Positions 8,354-17,872 of a DNA stretch of 64,000 nucleotides are shown here, in pieces; position 1 is the first letter of the stretch, and each line of letters opens with the position of its first letter. The notes below the pieces were generated by a model. That model was not told where the DNA came from. It worked only from the letters and a program-made list of their open reading frames with translations, and made no database searches. A program made the translations under genes and the position numbers. The stretch comes from an uncultured Agromyces sp. (GTDB lineage: Bacteria; Actinomycetota; Actinomycetes; Actinomycetales; Microbacteriaceae), in NCBI GenBank assembly GCA_913053875.1, contig CAJXGN010000009.1, forward strand, positions 1 to 64,000, read 5' to 3'.

Positions 8354-9715
8354 TCAGACGGCGAGCTCGGCGCGCACGACCTCGGCGAGCGCCTCGGCGT
8401 GCTGCTGGGCGACGTCCTGGTCGGCCGCCTCGACCATGACCCGGACCATCGGCTCGGTGCCCGACGGGCGCAGCAGCACCCGCCCGGACTCGCCGAGCTC
8501 GGCCTCCGCGTCGCGGGTGGCGGCGTCGATGGCCTCGTTGCCCGCCAGCGCGTCGCGGTCCACGCCGCGCACGTTCAGCAGGACCTGGGGGTAGACGGTC
8601 ATGACGTCCGCCAGGTCGGCGAGCGACCGGCCCGTGCGCGCGACCTCGGCCGCGAGGTGCAGGCCGGTGAGCACGCCGTCGCCGGTCGTGGCGAACTCCG
8701 TCATGATGACGTGGCCGCTCTGCTCGCCCCCGAGCGCGAGCCCGTCGGCGGCGAGCGCCTCGAGCACGTAGCGGTCGCCGACCTTGGTCTGCACGACGCG
8801 GATGCCGTGCTCGTCCATGGCGCGGCGCAGGCCGAGGTTGCTCATGACCGTGGTCACGAGGGTGTCGTCGGTCAGGCTGCCGCGCTGCTGCATCGCGATC
8901 GCGAGGATCGCCATGATGCGGTCGCCGTCGACCACCTGTCCGCGGTGGTCGACCGCGAGGCAGCGGTCGGCGTCGCCGTCGTGCGCGATGCCCAGGTCGG
9001 CACCGTGCTCGACGACCGCGGCCTGCAGCACCTCGAGGTGCGTCGAGCCGACGCCGTCGTTGATGTTGAGCCCGTCGGGGTCGGCGCCGATCACGGTCAC
9101 CTTCGCCCCGGCGAGCGCGAACGCCTCGGGCGAGACGCCGGCCGCGGCGCCGTGCGCGCAGTCGATGACGACGTGCAGGCCGTCGAGCCGGTTCGGCAGG
9201 GTGCCAACGAGGTGGAGCACGTACCGGTCCTCGGCGTCGGCGAAGCGTCGGATGCGACCCACGTCGCCACCGATCGGGGTGAGCTTCTCGCCGCCGAGCC
9301 GCGCCTCGATGCGGTCCTCGACCTCGTCGGGCAGCTTCGTGCCGCCGAACGAGAAGAACTTGATGCCGTTGTCGGGCGCCGGGTTGTGCGAGGCGGAGAT
9401 CATCACGCCGAAGTCGGCGTGCTCACTCGCGATGAGGTACGCGGTCGCCGGGGTCGGCAGCACGCCGGCGTCGAGCACGTCGATGCCGGAGCTCGCGAGG
9501 CCCGCGACGACCGCCGAGGTGAGGAACTCACCGGAGATGCGCGGGTCGCGCGCGACGACGGCCACGGGCTTCCGGCCCGCGGCGCGGATCGAGTCCGCGT
9601 GGCGGCCCTGCGTGAGCACGAGGGCAGCCGCCTGGGCGAGTTCGAGGGCCAGCACAGCCGAGAGTTCCCGGTTGGCCAGCCCCCGAACGCCGTCCGTGCC
9701 GAAGAGGCGGGGCAT
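8354..9715 (-). CDS. glmM: Phosphoglucosamine mutase
   Basis: Interconverts glucosamine-6-phosphate and glucosamine-1-phosphate on the UDP-GlcNAc pathway. The 453-residue protein carries the phosphoserine loop SASHNP (Ser109) and the Mg loop DGDADR near residue 250. The sugar-binding GGEQSGH and the C-terminal phosphate-binding [12 protein letters not shown] are also present. It follows rpsI by 14 bases, so it is probably transcribed with rplM-rpsI, an arrangement common in Gram-positive bacteria. The product of glmS is its substrate. Confidence 0.97.
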   Translation of the reverse strand: MPRLFGTDGVRGLANRELSAVLALELAQAAALVLTQGRHADSIRAAGRKPVAVVARDPRISGEFLTSAVVAGLASSGIDVLDAGVLPTPATAYLIASEHADFGVMISASHNPAPDNGIKFFSFGGTKLPDEVEDRIEARLGGEKLTPIGGDVGRIRRFADAEDRYVLHLVGTLPNRLDGLHVVIDCAHGAAAGVSPEAFALAGAKVTVIGADPDGLNINDGVGSTHLEVLQAAVVEHGADLGIAHDGDADRCLAVDHRGQVVDGDRIMAILAIAMQQRGSLTDDTLVTTVMSNLGLRRAMDEHGIRVVQTKVGDRYVLEALAADGLALGGEQSGHVIMTEFATTGDGVLTGLHLAAEVARTGRSLADLADVMTVYPQVLLNVRGVDRDALAGNEAIDAATRDAEAELGESGRVLLRPSGTEPMVRVMVEAADQDVAQQHAEALAEVVRAELAV

Positions 9716-9729
9716 GGAGCCGTCGCGTC

Positions 9730-10215
9730 TCAGCGCTTGGAGAACTGCGGAGCCTTGCGGGCCTTCTTGAGACCGGCCTTCTTGCGCTCGATCACGCGCG
9801 CGTCGCGGGTGAGGAAGCCGGCCTTCTTGAGGGTCGGGCGGTTGTGCTCGCGGTCGATCTCGTTCAGCGCACGGGCGATCGCGAGGCGCAGCGCGCCGGC
9901 CTGACCCGAGGGGCCGCCGCCGGTGATGCGTGCGATCACGTCGTAGCTGCCGCGCAGGTCGAGCACGGTGAACGGGTCGGTGATGAGCTGCTGGTGGAGC
10001 TTGTTCGGGAAGTAGTCCGCGAACTCACGGCCGTTGACCGTGATGGAGCCGGCGCCGGGCACGACGCGCACGCGCGCGATGGCCTGCTTGCGGCGGCCGA
10101 CGGCTGCGCCGGACACGTTGAGGATGACGCGCTCCGAGGCCGGGGTCTCGGTCGGCGCGCTCTCGGTGGTGTAGCTCTCGGGAGCCTGGTCGATCTGGTC
10201 TGCGATCTTCGCCAC
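9730..10215 (-). CDS. rpsI: 30S ribosomal protein S9
   Basis: Small-subunit protein whose basic C-terminal tail reaches the P-site tRNA. The protein has 161 residues. The first 35 are an acidic, poorly conserved extension; the core starts near [34 protein letters not shown] is the family signature, and the protein ends in the canonical SKR. It follows rplM by 44 bases in the standard rplM-rpsI pair. A short N-terminal extension is common in actinobacteria. Confidence 0.97.
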   Translation of the reverse strand: MAKIADQIDQAPESYTTESAPTETPASERVILNVSGAAVGRRKQAIARVRVVPGAGSITVNGREFADYFPNKLHQQLITDPFTVLDLRGSYDVIARITGGGPSGQAGALRLAIARALNEIDREHNRPTLKKAGFLTRDARVIERKKAGLKKARKAPQFSKR

Positions 10216-10259
10216 GATGAATGAATCCTTTGGTCTTGTACGTCGAGAAGGGAGCGCCG

Positions 10260-10706
10260 TTACTGGGCGATCTGGGTGAGGGTGTACGCCTTCGGCTGCT
10301 GCGCGGCGTGCGGGTGCTCCGGGCCTGCGTAGACCTTCAGCTTCTTGATCTGGGCGCGACCGAGCGAGTTCTTCGGGAGCATGCCGCGAACCGCCTTCTC
10401 GACGGCGCGGACGGGGTTCTTCTCGAGGAGCTCGGCGTAGCCGACGGCCGAGAGGCCGCCCGGGTAGCCCGAGTGGCGGTAGGCCTTCTTCTGCTCGAGC
10501 TTCTGGCCCGTGAGGGCCACCTTCTCGGCGTTGACGATGATCACGAAGTCGCCGGTGTCGACGTGGTTCGCGAAGATCGCCTTGTGCTTGCCGCGCAGCA
10601 GGGCTGCGGTGTGGCTGGCGAGGCGGCCGAGCACGATGTCGGTCGCGTCGATGACGACCCAGTCGCGCTGGATCTCATTCGGCTTGGGGGTGTAGGTGCG
10701 CGTCAC
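10260..10706 (-). CDS. rplM: 50S ribosomal protein L13
   Basis: Early-assembling large-subunit protein of 148 residues. It shows the complete conserved core with [35 protein letters not shown] and the [18 protein letters not shown] block near the C-terminus. It is the first gene of rplM-rpsI-glmM. Upstream is a leader of about 125 bases with a small hairpin and a promoter inside the end of truA. Confidence 0.98.
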   Translation of the reverse strand: MTRTYTPKPNEIQRDWVVIDATDIVLGRLASHTAALLRGKHKAIFANHVDTGDFVIIVNAEKVALTGQKLEQKKAYRHSGYPGGLSAVGYAELLEKNPVRAVEKAVRGMLPKNSLGRAQIKKLKVYAGPEHPHAAQQPKAYTLTQIAQ

Positions 10707-10805
10707 GGAAGTGCTGCTTTCTGATCGAGAGAGGGGTTCGTGAATCCCGCTCCGTGGGAGTTCGCCCGCGATGCGGTCGAACGCCCGGTGGAGGGCTCAT
10801 CTTCG

Positions 10806-10829
10806 GGTGCCGACGCAGGTGGCGGCACC
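10806..10829 (-). other. Leader hairpin upstream of rplM
   Basis: A perfect 7-bp inverted repeat (GGTGCCG at 10806-10812, CGGCACC at 10823-10829) with a 10-base loop lies in the rplM leader, 100-123 bases before the ATG. Several bacterial L13 leaders are autoregulatory, so it may be one; that is inference. Confidence 0.35.
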
Positions 10830-10837
10830 AAAGAGAC

Positions 10838-10867
10838 AGCTTAGCCCACGACCCCGTCGGCGTGCAA
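10838..10867 (-). promoter_or_regulatory. Candidate promoter of rplM-rpsI-glmM
   Basis: On the minus strand, TTGCAC (10867-10862), an 18-base spacer and TAAGCT (10843-10838) make a plausible promoter inside the last codons of truA, giving a leader of roughly 125 bases. Confidence 0.5.
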
Positions 10868-11785
10868 TTCGCGCCGTGCCCGCGTCTGGCGGGCGCGGGC
10901 CGCGAGCTCCGCGTCGTCGGGGTAGCCGACCTCGGTGAGCACGAGCCCCTTCGCCGGCATGACGCGGAACGCGCTCGTGCGCTCGCCCGCCCGCATGAGC
11001 GCGAGCGGCTCGTCGACCCCGAGCTTGCCCTGCCCGACCGCGACGCACGCCCCGACCAGCGCGCGCACCATCGAGTGGCAGAACGCGTCGGCCTGGAGCG
11101 CCGCGACGAGCACGCCGTCCGCCTCGCGGCGCCACGTGAACGCCTGCAGCGTGCGGATCGTGGTCGCGCCCTCGCGCGGACGGCAGAACGCGGCGAAGTC
11201 GCCGAGCCCCAGCAGCGAGCCCGCCGCCCGGTCCATCGCCGCCACCTCGAGGGGCGCCGGATGCCACACGGTGTGCGCCCGTGCGAGCGGGTCGCGCGTC
11301 GCGGACGCATCCGCCACCCGGTACTCGTAGCGGCGCCACACGGCCGAGAAGCGTGCGTCGAACCCGTCGGGCGCGATCGTCGCCGCATGCACGACGACGT
11401 CGGCGTCGTGCGCGCCGAGGATGCCGGTGAGTCGCCGCAGCAGCACCCCGGCCGGATCGGTCGCGCGGCCCGAGGCCGGGTCGCCGCGCCGCGGACGCGT
11501 GACCTCCTCGAGCGCGTCGGGCTGCACGTCGAGGTGCGCGACCTGGCCGCGCGCGTGCACGCCGGAGTCGGTGCGCCCGGCGACCGTCAGCCGCGGGGCC
11601 GTTCCCGTCCGGCGGAACAGCGTCGCGAGCGCCTGCTCGAGCACGCCCTGCACCGTGCGCTGCCCCGGCTGCGCGCTCCAACCGTTGAACGCCGTGCCGT
11701 CGTAGGCGAGGTCGAGGCGGATGCGGGTGGGCGAGGCGTCCGCGGGCGCGCGTTCGCCCGCGGCATCCGTCTGCTCGTCGCTCAC
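10841..11785 (-). CDS. truA: tRNA pseudouridine(38-40) synthase TruA
   Basis: Isomerises uridines 38-40 of the tRNA anticodon arm. The 314-residue protein has the catalytic Asp73 in AGRTDSGVHARGQ, and LAYDGTAFNGWSAQP near the N-terminus. FCHSMVRALVG is a typical C-terminal segment. It starts at GTG 11785. A TAGGCT hexamer lies six bases before the start, so a leaderless message is possible. Truncation or frameshift is not seen. It follows the usual ribosomal order, although two enzymes are inserted between it and rplQ. Confidence 0.96.
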   Translation of the reverse strand: MSDEQTDAAGERAPADASPTRIRLDLAYDGTAFNGWSAQPGQRTVQGVLEQALATLFRRTGTAPRLTVAGRTDSGVHARGQVAHLDVQPDALEEVTRPRRGDPASGRATDPAGVLLRRLTGILGAHDADVVVHAATIAPDGFDARFSAVWRRYEYRVADASATRDPLARAHTVWHPAPLEVAAMDRAAGSLLGLGDFAAFCRPREGATTIRTLQAFTWRREADGVLVAALQADAFCHSMVRALVGACVAVGQGKLGVDEPLALMRAGERTSAFRVMPAKGLVLTEVGYPDDAELAARARQTRARRELHADGVVG

Positions 11786-11831
11786 GATCCCAGCCTACGG
11801 TTCGGCGCGCGACCGCCCGTGCGGCCCACCG

Positions 11832-13787
11832 TCAGGGCAGGCGCCCGAACGCGGCGGCGAGCGCGTCGGCGTAGAGCGCGCCGCCCGGCGCGAGCGGATG
11901 CGTTCCGTCGCTCGCGAGCGCCTCGGGGTGCGGTGCGACCGCCGCCCGCCACCCGCTCACGGTGGCCGTCGCGTTGGCGCCCGAGACCCGCGCCAGCCGG
12001 TCGTTCACCGTCGCCGTCCAGCTCATCGGGCCCGCCACGTCGACGAACACCACCCGACGGTCGGGGCCGGCGATGTCGATGATCTGCTCGTAGACCGAAT
12101 CGGGCCCGTCGCCGTTGGTGCCGAGGCCGACGACCACGTAGCTGCGGAGCCGGCCCGCGGCGGCGAGCGCGGCCACCACGGCCGGGCCCTCGCGCATCTG
12201 GCGCGACACGGACGCGTCGATCGCGATGCCCGGGAACCGGCGCTGCAGCTCCGGGGCCGCGGCGAGCATCACCGAGTCGCCGATCGCGCTGATGCGGTCG
12301 CCCGCCGGGATCGCGGCCGCCGCGATGGGCTCGGGTTCCGGCTCGGGTGCGGGGGCGGGCTCGGGCTCCGGGGCGGGCTCGGGCTCGGGCGCTGGCTCCG
12401 GCTCCGGCGAGGCCGCCGGCTCCGGCTCGGGGCCGCCCGCGGGCTCCGCGTCGACGGGCGCGGGCGCCTCGGCCGCCGGCGCCGGCCCTCCCGTGGCATC
12501 CGCCCCCACCGCCGCCGCACCGCGCTCGATCGCCGCCGCGGCGCTCGACCGCTCCGGCGCCGCCGCCACGCCGACCACTGCCGTGGCCATCAGCGCGGCC
12601 GCGGCCGCCGTCGCGACCATCGCCGACGCCGTCCGCACCGGCGCACCGCGGCGCACCGCGGCGGCCACCGCCCCCGCCGCGCCCCGGAAGCCGAGGCGTC
12701 GCACCGGCGTCTCGACCCAGCGGAACGACGCGGTCGCGGCGACGACCGTGAGCAGCACTGCCACCGACGCGGCGAGGGGCCCCGGGGCGGCGACCGTCCC
12801 CGAACCGAGCACCGCCGTCACGAGCACCAGCACGGGCCAGTGCCACAGGTAGAGGCCGTACGAGCGCACGCCGATCCACCGCATCGGGCCGGCGTCGAGC
12901 ACGCGACCCACCGCCGGCTCGGCGACCACGACGCGGATCAGCCCCGCCGTCGCCAGGCTCGCGGCCAGCATGCCGCCGTTGTACGCGAGCCCGGCGGCCG
13001 GATCGAGCACCAGCACCAGCCCGACGATCACCCCGAGCAGCAGCGCGGCCGCCACCCCGCGGGTCGCCGGGCGGCTCGCGGGAGGTCGCCCGCCCGCCTC
13101 CGGCCGCCGCCCCAGGTGTAGCGCGAGGATCGCGCCGATCAGCAGCCCGAACGCGTGCGTGCCCGTGCCGTAGTACGCCGCCGTCGGGTCGTCCGCGGCG
13201 ACCACGACCATCGCGACCGACGACAGCGCCGCCGCGTAGCCCACCGCCCAGAGCCGCACCACCGGCGCGAACGCGCGCAGCAGCAGCACCAGCAGCAGCG
13301 GCCAGGCGAGGTAGAACTGCTCCTCGATCGCCAGCGACCACAGGTTGCGGAACAGCTCGGGCGACGTCGCGCCGAGGTAGTCGGCCTGCGCGGCGATGGC
13401 GAGCCAGTTGAAGCTGAACGTCGCACCGCCCACGAGCTGCCAGCCGATGCCGACCAGCACGTCGCCGCCGACCAGCGCGCCCGCCGCCGTGCACACCAGC
13501 AGCACGATCGCCAGTGCGGGCAGCAGCCGACGCGCCCGCCGCGCCCAGAACCTCCGGAACGAGATGCGGCCGTTCGCTGCGCGCTCGCGCAGCAGCAGGG
13601 TCGTGATCAGGAAGCCGCTGATGACGAAGAAGACGTCCACGCCGATGAACCCGCCGGGCAGCAGCCCGCCCGTGACGTGGAACAGCACCACGGCCACGAC
13701 CGCGATCGCGCGCAACCCGTCCAGCCCGGCGACGCGGCCCGGCGCGGTGGGTGCGGGCGGCACGCGCTCGGTCGTCGCTGCATCCAC
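11832..13787 (-). CDS. Membrane acyltransferase (acyltransferase-3 family) with C-terminal SGNH domain
   Basis: A 651-residue OafA-like enzyme that probably moves an acyl (often acetyl) group across the membrane onto a surface polysaccharide. The acyltransferase-3 domain (about residues 20-390) has LDGLRAIAVVAVVLFHV with the catalytic-type His, GVDVFFVISGFLI and about ten membrane helices. A 110-residue Ala-rich then PEPEP-repeat linker follows. The SGNH domain has Ser505 in GDSV, a GTNG block near 555 and the Asp627/His630 pair in DGTHP. ATG 13787 is preceded by GGGAGGGGG. The acceptor is unknown; no glycan cluster is nearby. Confidence 0.88.
   Translation of the reverse strand: MDAATTERVPPAPTAPGRVAGLDGLRAIAVVAVVLFHVTGGLLPGGFIGVDVFFVISGFLITTLLLRERAANGRISFRRFWARRARRLLPALAIVLLVCTAAGALVGGDVLVGIGWQLVGGATFSFNWLAIAAQADYLGATSPELFRNLWSLAIEEQFYLAWPLLLVLLLRAFAPVVRLWAVGYAAALSSVAMVVVAADDPTAAYYGTGTHAFGLLIGAILALHLGRRPEAGGRPPASRPATRGVAAALLLGVIVGLVLVLDPAAGLAYNGGMLAASLATAGLIRVVVAEPAVGRVLDAGPMRWIGVRSYGLYLWHWPVLVLVTAVLGSGTVAAPGPLAASVAVLLTVVAATASFRWVETPVRRLGFRGAAGAVAAAVRRGAPVRTASAMVATAAAAALMATAVVGVAAAPERSSAAAAIERGAAAVGADATGGPAPAAEAPAPVDAEPAGGPEPEPAASPEPEPAPEPEPAPEPEPAPAPEPEPEPIAAAAIPAGDRISAIGDSVMLAAAPELQRRFPGIAIDASVSRQMREGPAVVAALAAAGRLRSYVVVGLGTNGDGPDSVYEQIIDIAGPDRRVVFVDVAGPMSWTATVNDRLARVSGANATATVSGWRAAVAPHPEALASDGTHPLAPGGALYADALAAAFGRLP
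12320..12450 (-). repeat. PEPEPA-encoding low-complexity linker repeat
   Basis: Tandem GGCTCGGGC/GGCTCCGGC-type units encode the Pro-Glu-Pro-Ala linker between the membrane and SGNH domains of the acyltransferase. It is the sort of tract that changes length by slippage. Confidence 0.75.
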
Positions 13788-13845
13788 CGGGCCCCCTCCC
13801 GTCGTCCACCGCTCCGGCGCGGCGTGCTCAGCTCAGGGTACGACC

Positions 13846-14898
13846 TCAGAACTCCAGCGAATACGCCAGCTCGCGGTGGTGCTCGCGATAGCCCATCGAC
13901 TCGTACAGGGCGTTCGCGCCCGTGGGGCTGTCGGCGTCGACCTCGAGCACGCTCGACGCGAAGCCGGCCGCCGCGGCCGCGTGCAGGTGCCCGGCGAGCA
14001 GCCGCCTGGCGATGCCGCGCCCGCGGCCCTCGCGCCGGACCCCCACGTACTCGACGTAGATGCCCGCCTCGCCCTCGTGCTCGTCGGTCGCCTCGTACTC
14101 GCTCGCGAGCAGGAACCCGACCACCCGGTCGCCGTCGACCGATACCAGCGACAGGTCCCCGCGGAACCCCTCGCCTCCCACCAGGTGCCCCCACTGCTCG
14201 GGGCTCATGACGTCGCTGCCCCAGTGGTCGCGGAACGCGTCGTTGCGGGCGTGCCGCACCGCCTCGGCGTCGTCGTCGCGATACGGCCGCACCGTGGCGT
14301 CCGCCTCGGGCAGCTCGGGCAGCGGCTCGCGCAGGTCGCGGGAGAACTTCAGGAAGTAGCGCTTGACCGCCATGCCCGAGCGCTCGAAGAGCCGGCCGTT
14401 CGCGGGCGTGCGCTCCTGCGCGTAGCCGAACACCACGCCGGGCAGCAGCGAGTCGCTGTCCGCGAACTGCTCGACCGCGCGCGCGAGCTCCCAGTCGAGC
14501 AGGACGCGGCCGATGCCGCGCCCGCGGAAGTCGGGGTGGATGCCGCCGAACAGGAAGCTGCGCACCATGAACTCGGCGCCCTCCGGGCGCAGCACGATGC
14601 CGTGCGCCGCCAGGCGTCCGTCGGCTGCGAAGCCGAGCACCGTGTCCTGCCCGAGGTCGAGCTCGCTGCGACCGAGCATGTCCGCGACCTCCTCGCGCCC
14701 CGAGCGCCACTCGGGGTGGTCCGCCGCCGCGAGCGCGTGCTCGAACGCGGTGATCAGGTCCACGTCGTCGCGGGTCGCCGGGCGCCACGAGGCGATGTCG
14801 TCGTGCGCGAGCGTCGCGGTGCGTCGGGCCGATGCGACGCGGTCGCGCAGCGGTTCCTGGCGGGGTTCGGGGTGGAGGGACTCGGTCATGGTGCGCAT
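13846..14898 (-). CDS. Tandem GNAT-domain acetyltransferase
   Basis: A 350-residue protein with two GNAT folds, one per half. The first holds FRGRGIGRVLLDWELARAV and the second REGRGRGIARRLLAGHL, both acetyl-CoA binding loops. Such tandem proteins include mycothiol synthase relatives and many N-acetyltransferases; the substrate cannot be told from sequence. The end (ANALYESMGYREHHRELAYS) is typical for the fold. A start inside, at MTESLHPEP, is also possible. It lies after the rplQ terminator and before the acyltransferase, perhaps in one transcript with it. Confidence 0.85.
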   Translation of the reverse strand: MRTMTESLHPEPRQEPLRDRVASARRTATLAHDDIASWRPATRDDVDLITAFEHALAAADHPEWRSGREEVADMLGRSELDLGQDTVLGFAADGRLAAHGIVLRPEGAEFMVRSFLFGGIHPDFRGRGIGRVLLDWELARAVEQFADSDSLLPGVVFGYAQERTPANGRLFERSGMAVKRYFLKFSRDLREPLPELPEADATVRPYRDDDAEAVRHARNDAFRDHWGSDVMSPEQWGHLVGGEGFRGDLSLVSVDGDRVVGFLLASEYEATDEHEGEAGIYVEYVGVRREGRGRGIARRLLAGHLHAAAAAGFASSVLEVDADSPTGANALYESMGYREHHRELAYSLEF

Positions 14899-14932
14899 CC
14901 TCTCGGGGCTCGGGGTGTGCTGCGGTGACGAC

Positions 14933-14964
14933 GAACGCCCCGGGCACGGGTGCCCGGGGCGTTC
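14933..14964 (-). terminator. Terminator of the alpha operon
   Basis: A perfect 14-bp stem (GAACGCCCCGGGCA with TGCCCGGGGCGTTC) and a CGGG loop lie 21 bases past the rplQ stop on the minus strand. It separates the ribosomal operon from the GNAT gene. Confidence 0.85.
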
Positions 14965-14984
14965 AGACGTGGTGGACGCGAGAC

Positions 14985-15515
14985 CTACTTGGCCTCGGCG
15001 TCGGCCTCCTCGGCGGCGGCCGACTCGGCGGTCTCGTCGGCGGCGGTCTCGTCGGCGGCGGGTGCCTCCTCGGCCACGGCCTCCTCGGCGGCGGGCTCCT
15101 CGGCGACCGGCTCCTCGGCGGCGGGTGCGGCCTTCGCCGGCTTCGCCTTCGGGGTGACGGGCTCGAGCACGAGCTCGATCACGGCCATGGGGGCGTTGTC
15201 GCCCTTGCGGTTGCCGATCTTCGTGATGCGGGTGTAGCCGCCCTCGCGGTCGGCCACCTGCGGCGCGATCTCGGTGAACAGCTCGTGCACGACGCTCTTG
15301 TCGCCGATGACCGAGAGGACGCGACGACGGGCGTGCAGGTCACCACGCTTGGCGAAGGTGACCAGGCGCTCGGCGAACGGACGCAGGCGCTTGGCCTTGG
15401 TCTCGGTCGTCGTGATGCGCTTGTGCGTGAACAGGCTGCTGGCGAGGTTCGCGAGCATGAGACGCTCGTGCGCGGGTCCGCCTCCGAGGCGGGGGCCCTT
15501 GGTGGGCTTGGGCAT
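14985..15515 (-). CDS. rplQ: 50S ribosomal protein L17 with acidic C-terminal tail
   Basis: Large-subunit protein near the exit tunnel. The core (residues 1-122) has [14 protein letters not shown] and [14 protein letters not shown]. The protein has 176 residues; beyond the core a 55-residue tail is almost only Ala, Glu, Asp and Pro, with repeats such as [14 protein letters not shown]. Such tails occur in actinobacterial L17, though this one is long and strongly acidic. It is the last gene of the alpha operon, 52 bases after rpoA, followed by a strong terminator. Confidence 0.97.
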   Translation of the reverse strand: MPKPTKGPRLGGGPAHERLMLANLASSLFTHKRITTTETKAKRLRPFAERLVTFAKRGDLHARRRVLSVIGDKSVVHELFTEIAPQVADREGGYTRITKIGNRKGDNAPMAVIELVLEPVTPKAKPAKAAPAAEEPVAEEPAAEEAVAEEAPAADETAADETAESAAAEEADAEAK

Positions 15516-15567
15516 TGTTCTGTATCTCCAGTGGTGGGGGTGTGCGAGGCGCGCGAGGCGCTCTCAG

Positions 15568-16554
15568 CTAGTTCTCTTCGTCGAACCCGGTGTAGAAGTG
15601 CGCGCCGTCGAAGCCGGGGACCGAGTCCTTCAGCGACAGGCCCATCTCGGTGAGCTTGTCCTTGACCTCGTCGACCGACTTCTGGCCGAAGTTGCGGATG
15701 TTCATCAGCTGGGTCTCGCTCAGTGCGACGAGCTCCGAGACCGTGTTGATGCCCTCGCGCTTCAGGCAGTTGTACGAACGCACCGACAGGTCGAGGTCCT
15801 CGATCGGGATCGAGAGCTCGCTCGAGAGCACGGCGTCGACCGGCGCGGGGCCGATCTCGATGCCCTCGGCTGCGTTGTTCAGTTCGCGGGCGAGGCCGAA
15901 CAGCTCGGTGAGCGTGCGGCCGGCCGACGCGATGGCGTCGCGCGGGCTGATGGCGGCCTTGGTCTCGACGTCGACCACGAGGCGGTCGAAGTCGGTGCGC
16001 TCACCGGCACGCGTCGCCTCGACGCGGTAGGTGACCTTGAGCACGGGCGAGTAGATCGAGTCGACCGGGATCTGGCCGGCCTCGGAGAACTCGCTGCGGT
16101 TCTGGCTGGCCGAGACGTAGCCGCGGCCGCGCTCGATGGTGAGCTCGAGCTCGAACTTCGCGGTGTCGTTCAGGGTCGCGATGACGAGCTCGGGGTTGTG
16201 CACCTCGACGCCGGCCGGGGCCGAGATGTCGGCAGCGGTGACCTCACCGGAGCCCTGCTTGCGCAGGTAGGCGGTGATGGGCTCGTCGTGCTCGCTGGAG
16301 ACGACCAGGTTCTTGATGTTGAGGATGATCTCGGTGACATCCTCCTTCACGCCCGGCACGGTGGAGAACTCGTGCAGCACGCCGTCGATGCGGATGCTCG
16401 TGACGGCGGCACCGGGGATCGACGAGAGGAGGGTGCGGCGAAGCGAGTTGCCGAGGGTGTAACCGAAGCCCGGCTCGAGGGGCTCGATCACGAAACGCGA
16501 ACGGAACTCCGAGATGTTCTCTTCCGTGAGCGTGGGACGCTGTGCGATCAGCAC
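15568..16554 (-). CDS. rpoA: DNA-directed RNA polymerase subunit alpha
   Basis: Scaffold subunit of RNA polymerase; the N-terminal domain dimerises and the C-terminal domain binds UP elements and activators. The 328 residues comprise the N-terminal domain (about 1-228, with [20 protein letters not shown]) and the C-terminal domain (about 250-310, with [17 protein letters not shown] and RNFGQKS). The tail is acidic. Its position between rpsK and rplQ is standard, but rpsD, often found just before it, is missing. Confidence 0.98.
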   Translation of the reverse strand: MLIAQRPTLTEENISEFRSRFVIEPLEPGFGYTLGNSLRRTLLSSIPGAAVTSIRIDGVLHEFSTVPGVKEDVTEIILNIKNLVVSSEHDEPITAYLRKQGSGEVTAADISAPAGVEVHNPELVIATLNDTAKFELELTIERGRGYVSASQNRSEFSEAGQIPVDSIYSPVLKVTYRVEATRAGERTDFDRLVVDVETKAAISPRDAIASAGRTLTELFGLARELNNAAEGIEIGPAPVDAVLSSELSIPIEDLDLSVRSYNCLKREGINTVSELVALSETQLMNIRNFGQKSVDEVKDKLTEMGLSLKDSVPGFDGAHFYTGFDEEN

Positions 16555-16726
16555 TATGGATTCCTTTCGGCTCAGTGCCCGCTATATGACACTTTGCGAT
16601 GGAGGCCGGGTGGCTGGCCCGGCCGGATATGGAGTTGTGAGAGAACGGATGCGCCGGTCGGGGCGCTGGCGGTGGCGCGACGGACCACGGGTCCGGCCGA
16701 TCCGCCGGCGCCCGACCGGCGGAGCG

Positions 16727-17125
16727 TCAGACGCGGCGGCGCTTCGGGGGACGGCAGCCGTTGTGCGCCTGCGGCGTCACGTCGTTGATGCTGCCGACCT
16801 CGAGGCCGGCGGCCTGGAGCGAGCGGATCGCGGTCTCGCGGCCCGAGCCCGGGCCCTTCACGAAGACGTCGACCTTCTTCATGCCGTGCTCCTGCGCCTG
16901 GCGGGCGGCCGACTCGGCGGCCAGCTGCGCGGCGAACGGGGTCGACTTGCGCGAGCCCTTGAAGCCGACGCCGCCCGAGGAGGCCCAGCTGATGACCGCG
17001 CCGGTCGTGTCGGTGATCGAGACGATCGTGTTGTTGAAGGTCGACTTGATGTGGGCCTGGCCCACGGCGACGTTCTTCTTGTCCTTCTTGCGGGGCTTGC
17101 GAGCCGCCGACTTGGGTGCTGCCAT
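16727..17125 (-). CDS. rpsK: 30S ribosomal protein S11
   Basis: Platform protein of the small subunit, next to the E-site mRNA. The 132-residue protein has [38 protein letters not shown] and the ending [13 protein letters not shown]-like block (here [14 protein letters not shown]). It lies 33 bases after rpsM and 172 bases before rpoA; that gap carries no other gene. Confidence 0.98.
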   Translation of the reverse strand: MAAPKSAARKPRKKDKKNVAVGQAHIKSTFNNTIVSITDTTGAVISWASSGGVGFKGSRKSTPFAAQLAAESAARQAQEHGMKKVDVFVKGPGSGRETAIRSLQAAGLEVGSINDVTPQAHNGCRPPKRRRV

Positions 17126-17158
17126 GACTTCTCCTGAATCCTCGTCGCTGGCCGGGGG

Positions 17159-17533
17159 CTAGCGAGCCTTCTTCTTGCCGGCGACGGTGCGCTTCGGACC
17201 CTTGCGGGTGCGCGCGTTGGTCTTGGTGCGCTGGCCGCGGACCGGGAGGCCGCGACGGTGGCGGATGCCCTCGTAGGAGCCGATCTCGACCTTGCGGCGG
17301 ATGTCGGCGGCCACCTCGCGGCGGAGGTCGCCCTCGACCTTGTAGGTGCCCTCGATGTGGTCGCGGAGGGCGACGAGCTGGTCGTCGGTGAGGTCCTTCA
17401 CGCGGATGTCGCCGGAGATCCCGGTCTCCGCGAGGGTGGCGAGCGCGCGGGTGCGGCCCACGCCGTAGATGTACGTCAGTGCGATCTCCACGCGCTTCTC
17501 GCGCGGGATGTCGACGCCTGCCAGACGTGCCAT
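17159..17533 (-). CDS. rpsM: 30S ribosomal protein S13
   Basis: Head protein of the small subunit, contacting L5/L31 bridges and the P-site tRNA. The 124-residue protein begins [21 protein letters not shown], has the helix-two-turn-helix YGVGRTRAL, and ends in the basic block [18 protein letters not shown]. It lies in the alpha operon between rpmJ and rpsK. Confidence 0.98.
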   Translation of the reverse strand: MARLAGVDIPREKRVEIALTYIYGVGRTRALATLAETGISGDIRVKDLTDDQLVALRDHIEGTYKVEGDLRREVAADIRRKVEIGSYEGIRHRRGLPVRGQRTKTNARTRKGPKRTVAGKKKAR

Positions 17534-17569
17534 GTTGGCTTCTCCTGAATGGTGTTCGAGAGGTGTGGA

Positions 17570-17634
17570 GCAACGCCGGTGCCCGGGCCTCTCTCCCGAG
17601 GTGTCATCCGCGCGAAGCGGAATCCTGGCGTTGC
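17570..17634 (-). other. Long-range hairpin between rpmJ and rpsM
   Basis: GCAACGCC (17570-17577) can pair with GGCGTTGC (17627-17634), enclosing the small hairpin TCCGCGCGAAGCGGA. It fills the 151-base gap before rpsM and could be a processing site or an r-protein feedback element; this is speculative. Confidence 0.3.
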
Positions 17635-17684
17635 CGTGTCGTATTCAGTTGTGGTGCTCGTCGTGCCGCGCGGGGCGGCGCAGG

Positions 17685-17801
17685 TCAGCCCTGGCGCTGC
17701 TTGTGGCGCGGGTTCGACTTGCAGATGACCATGACGCGACCGTTGCGGCGGATGACCTTGCAGTGGTCGCAGATGGGCTTGACGGAGGGGTTGACCTTCA
17801 T
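17685..17801 (-). CDS. rpmJ: 50S ribosomal protein L36 (zinc-binding form)
   Basis: A 38-residue protein read directly from the sequence: it begins [20 protein letters not shown] and ends [11 protein letters not shown]. The zinc ligands C-x2-C, a later Cys and a His are all present, so this is the zinc-containing C+ form. It binds 23S rRNA near the peptidyl transferase region. It sits in its usual place between infA and rpsM. Confidence 0.97.
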   Translation of the reverse strand: MKVNPSVKPICDHCKVIRRNGRVMVICKSNPRHKQRQG

Positions 17802-17872
17802 GTGGGGGTTCCTTGTTGCATCGCTGTCTTCGTACCCGTGGGGTGCCGCGGGCCGTTACTTACAGCAGAGAC

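Noticed and set aside
12320-12450. Tandem repeat considered as a non-coding satellite
   Set aside because: It is in frame and encodes the Pro-Glu linker of the acyltransferase.
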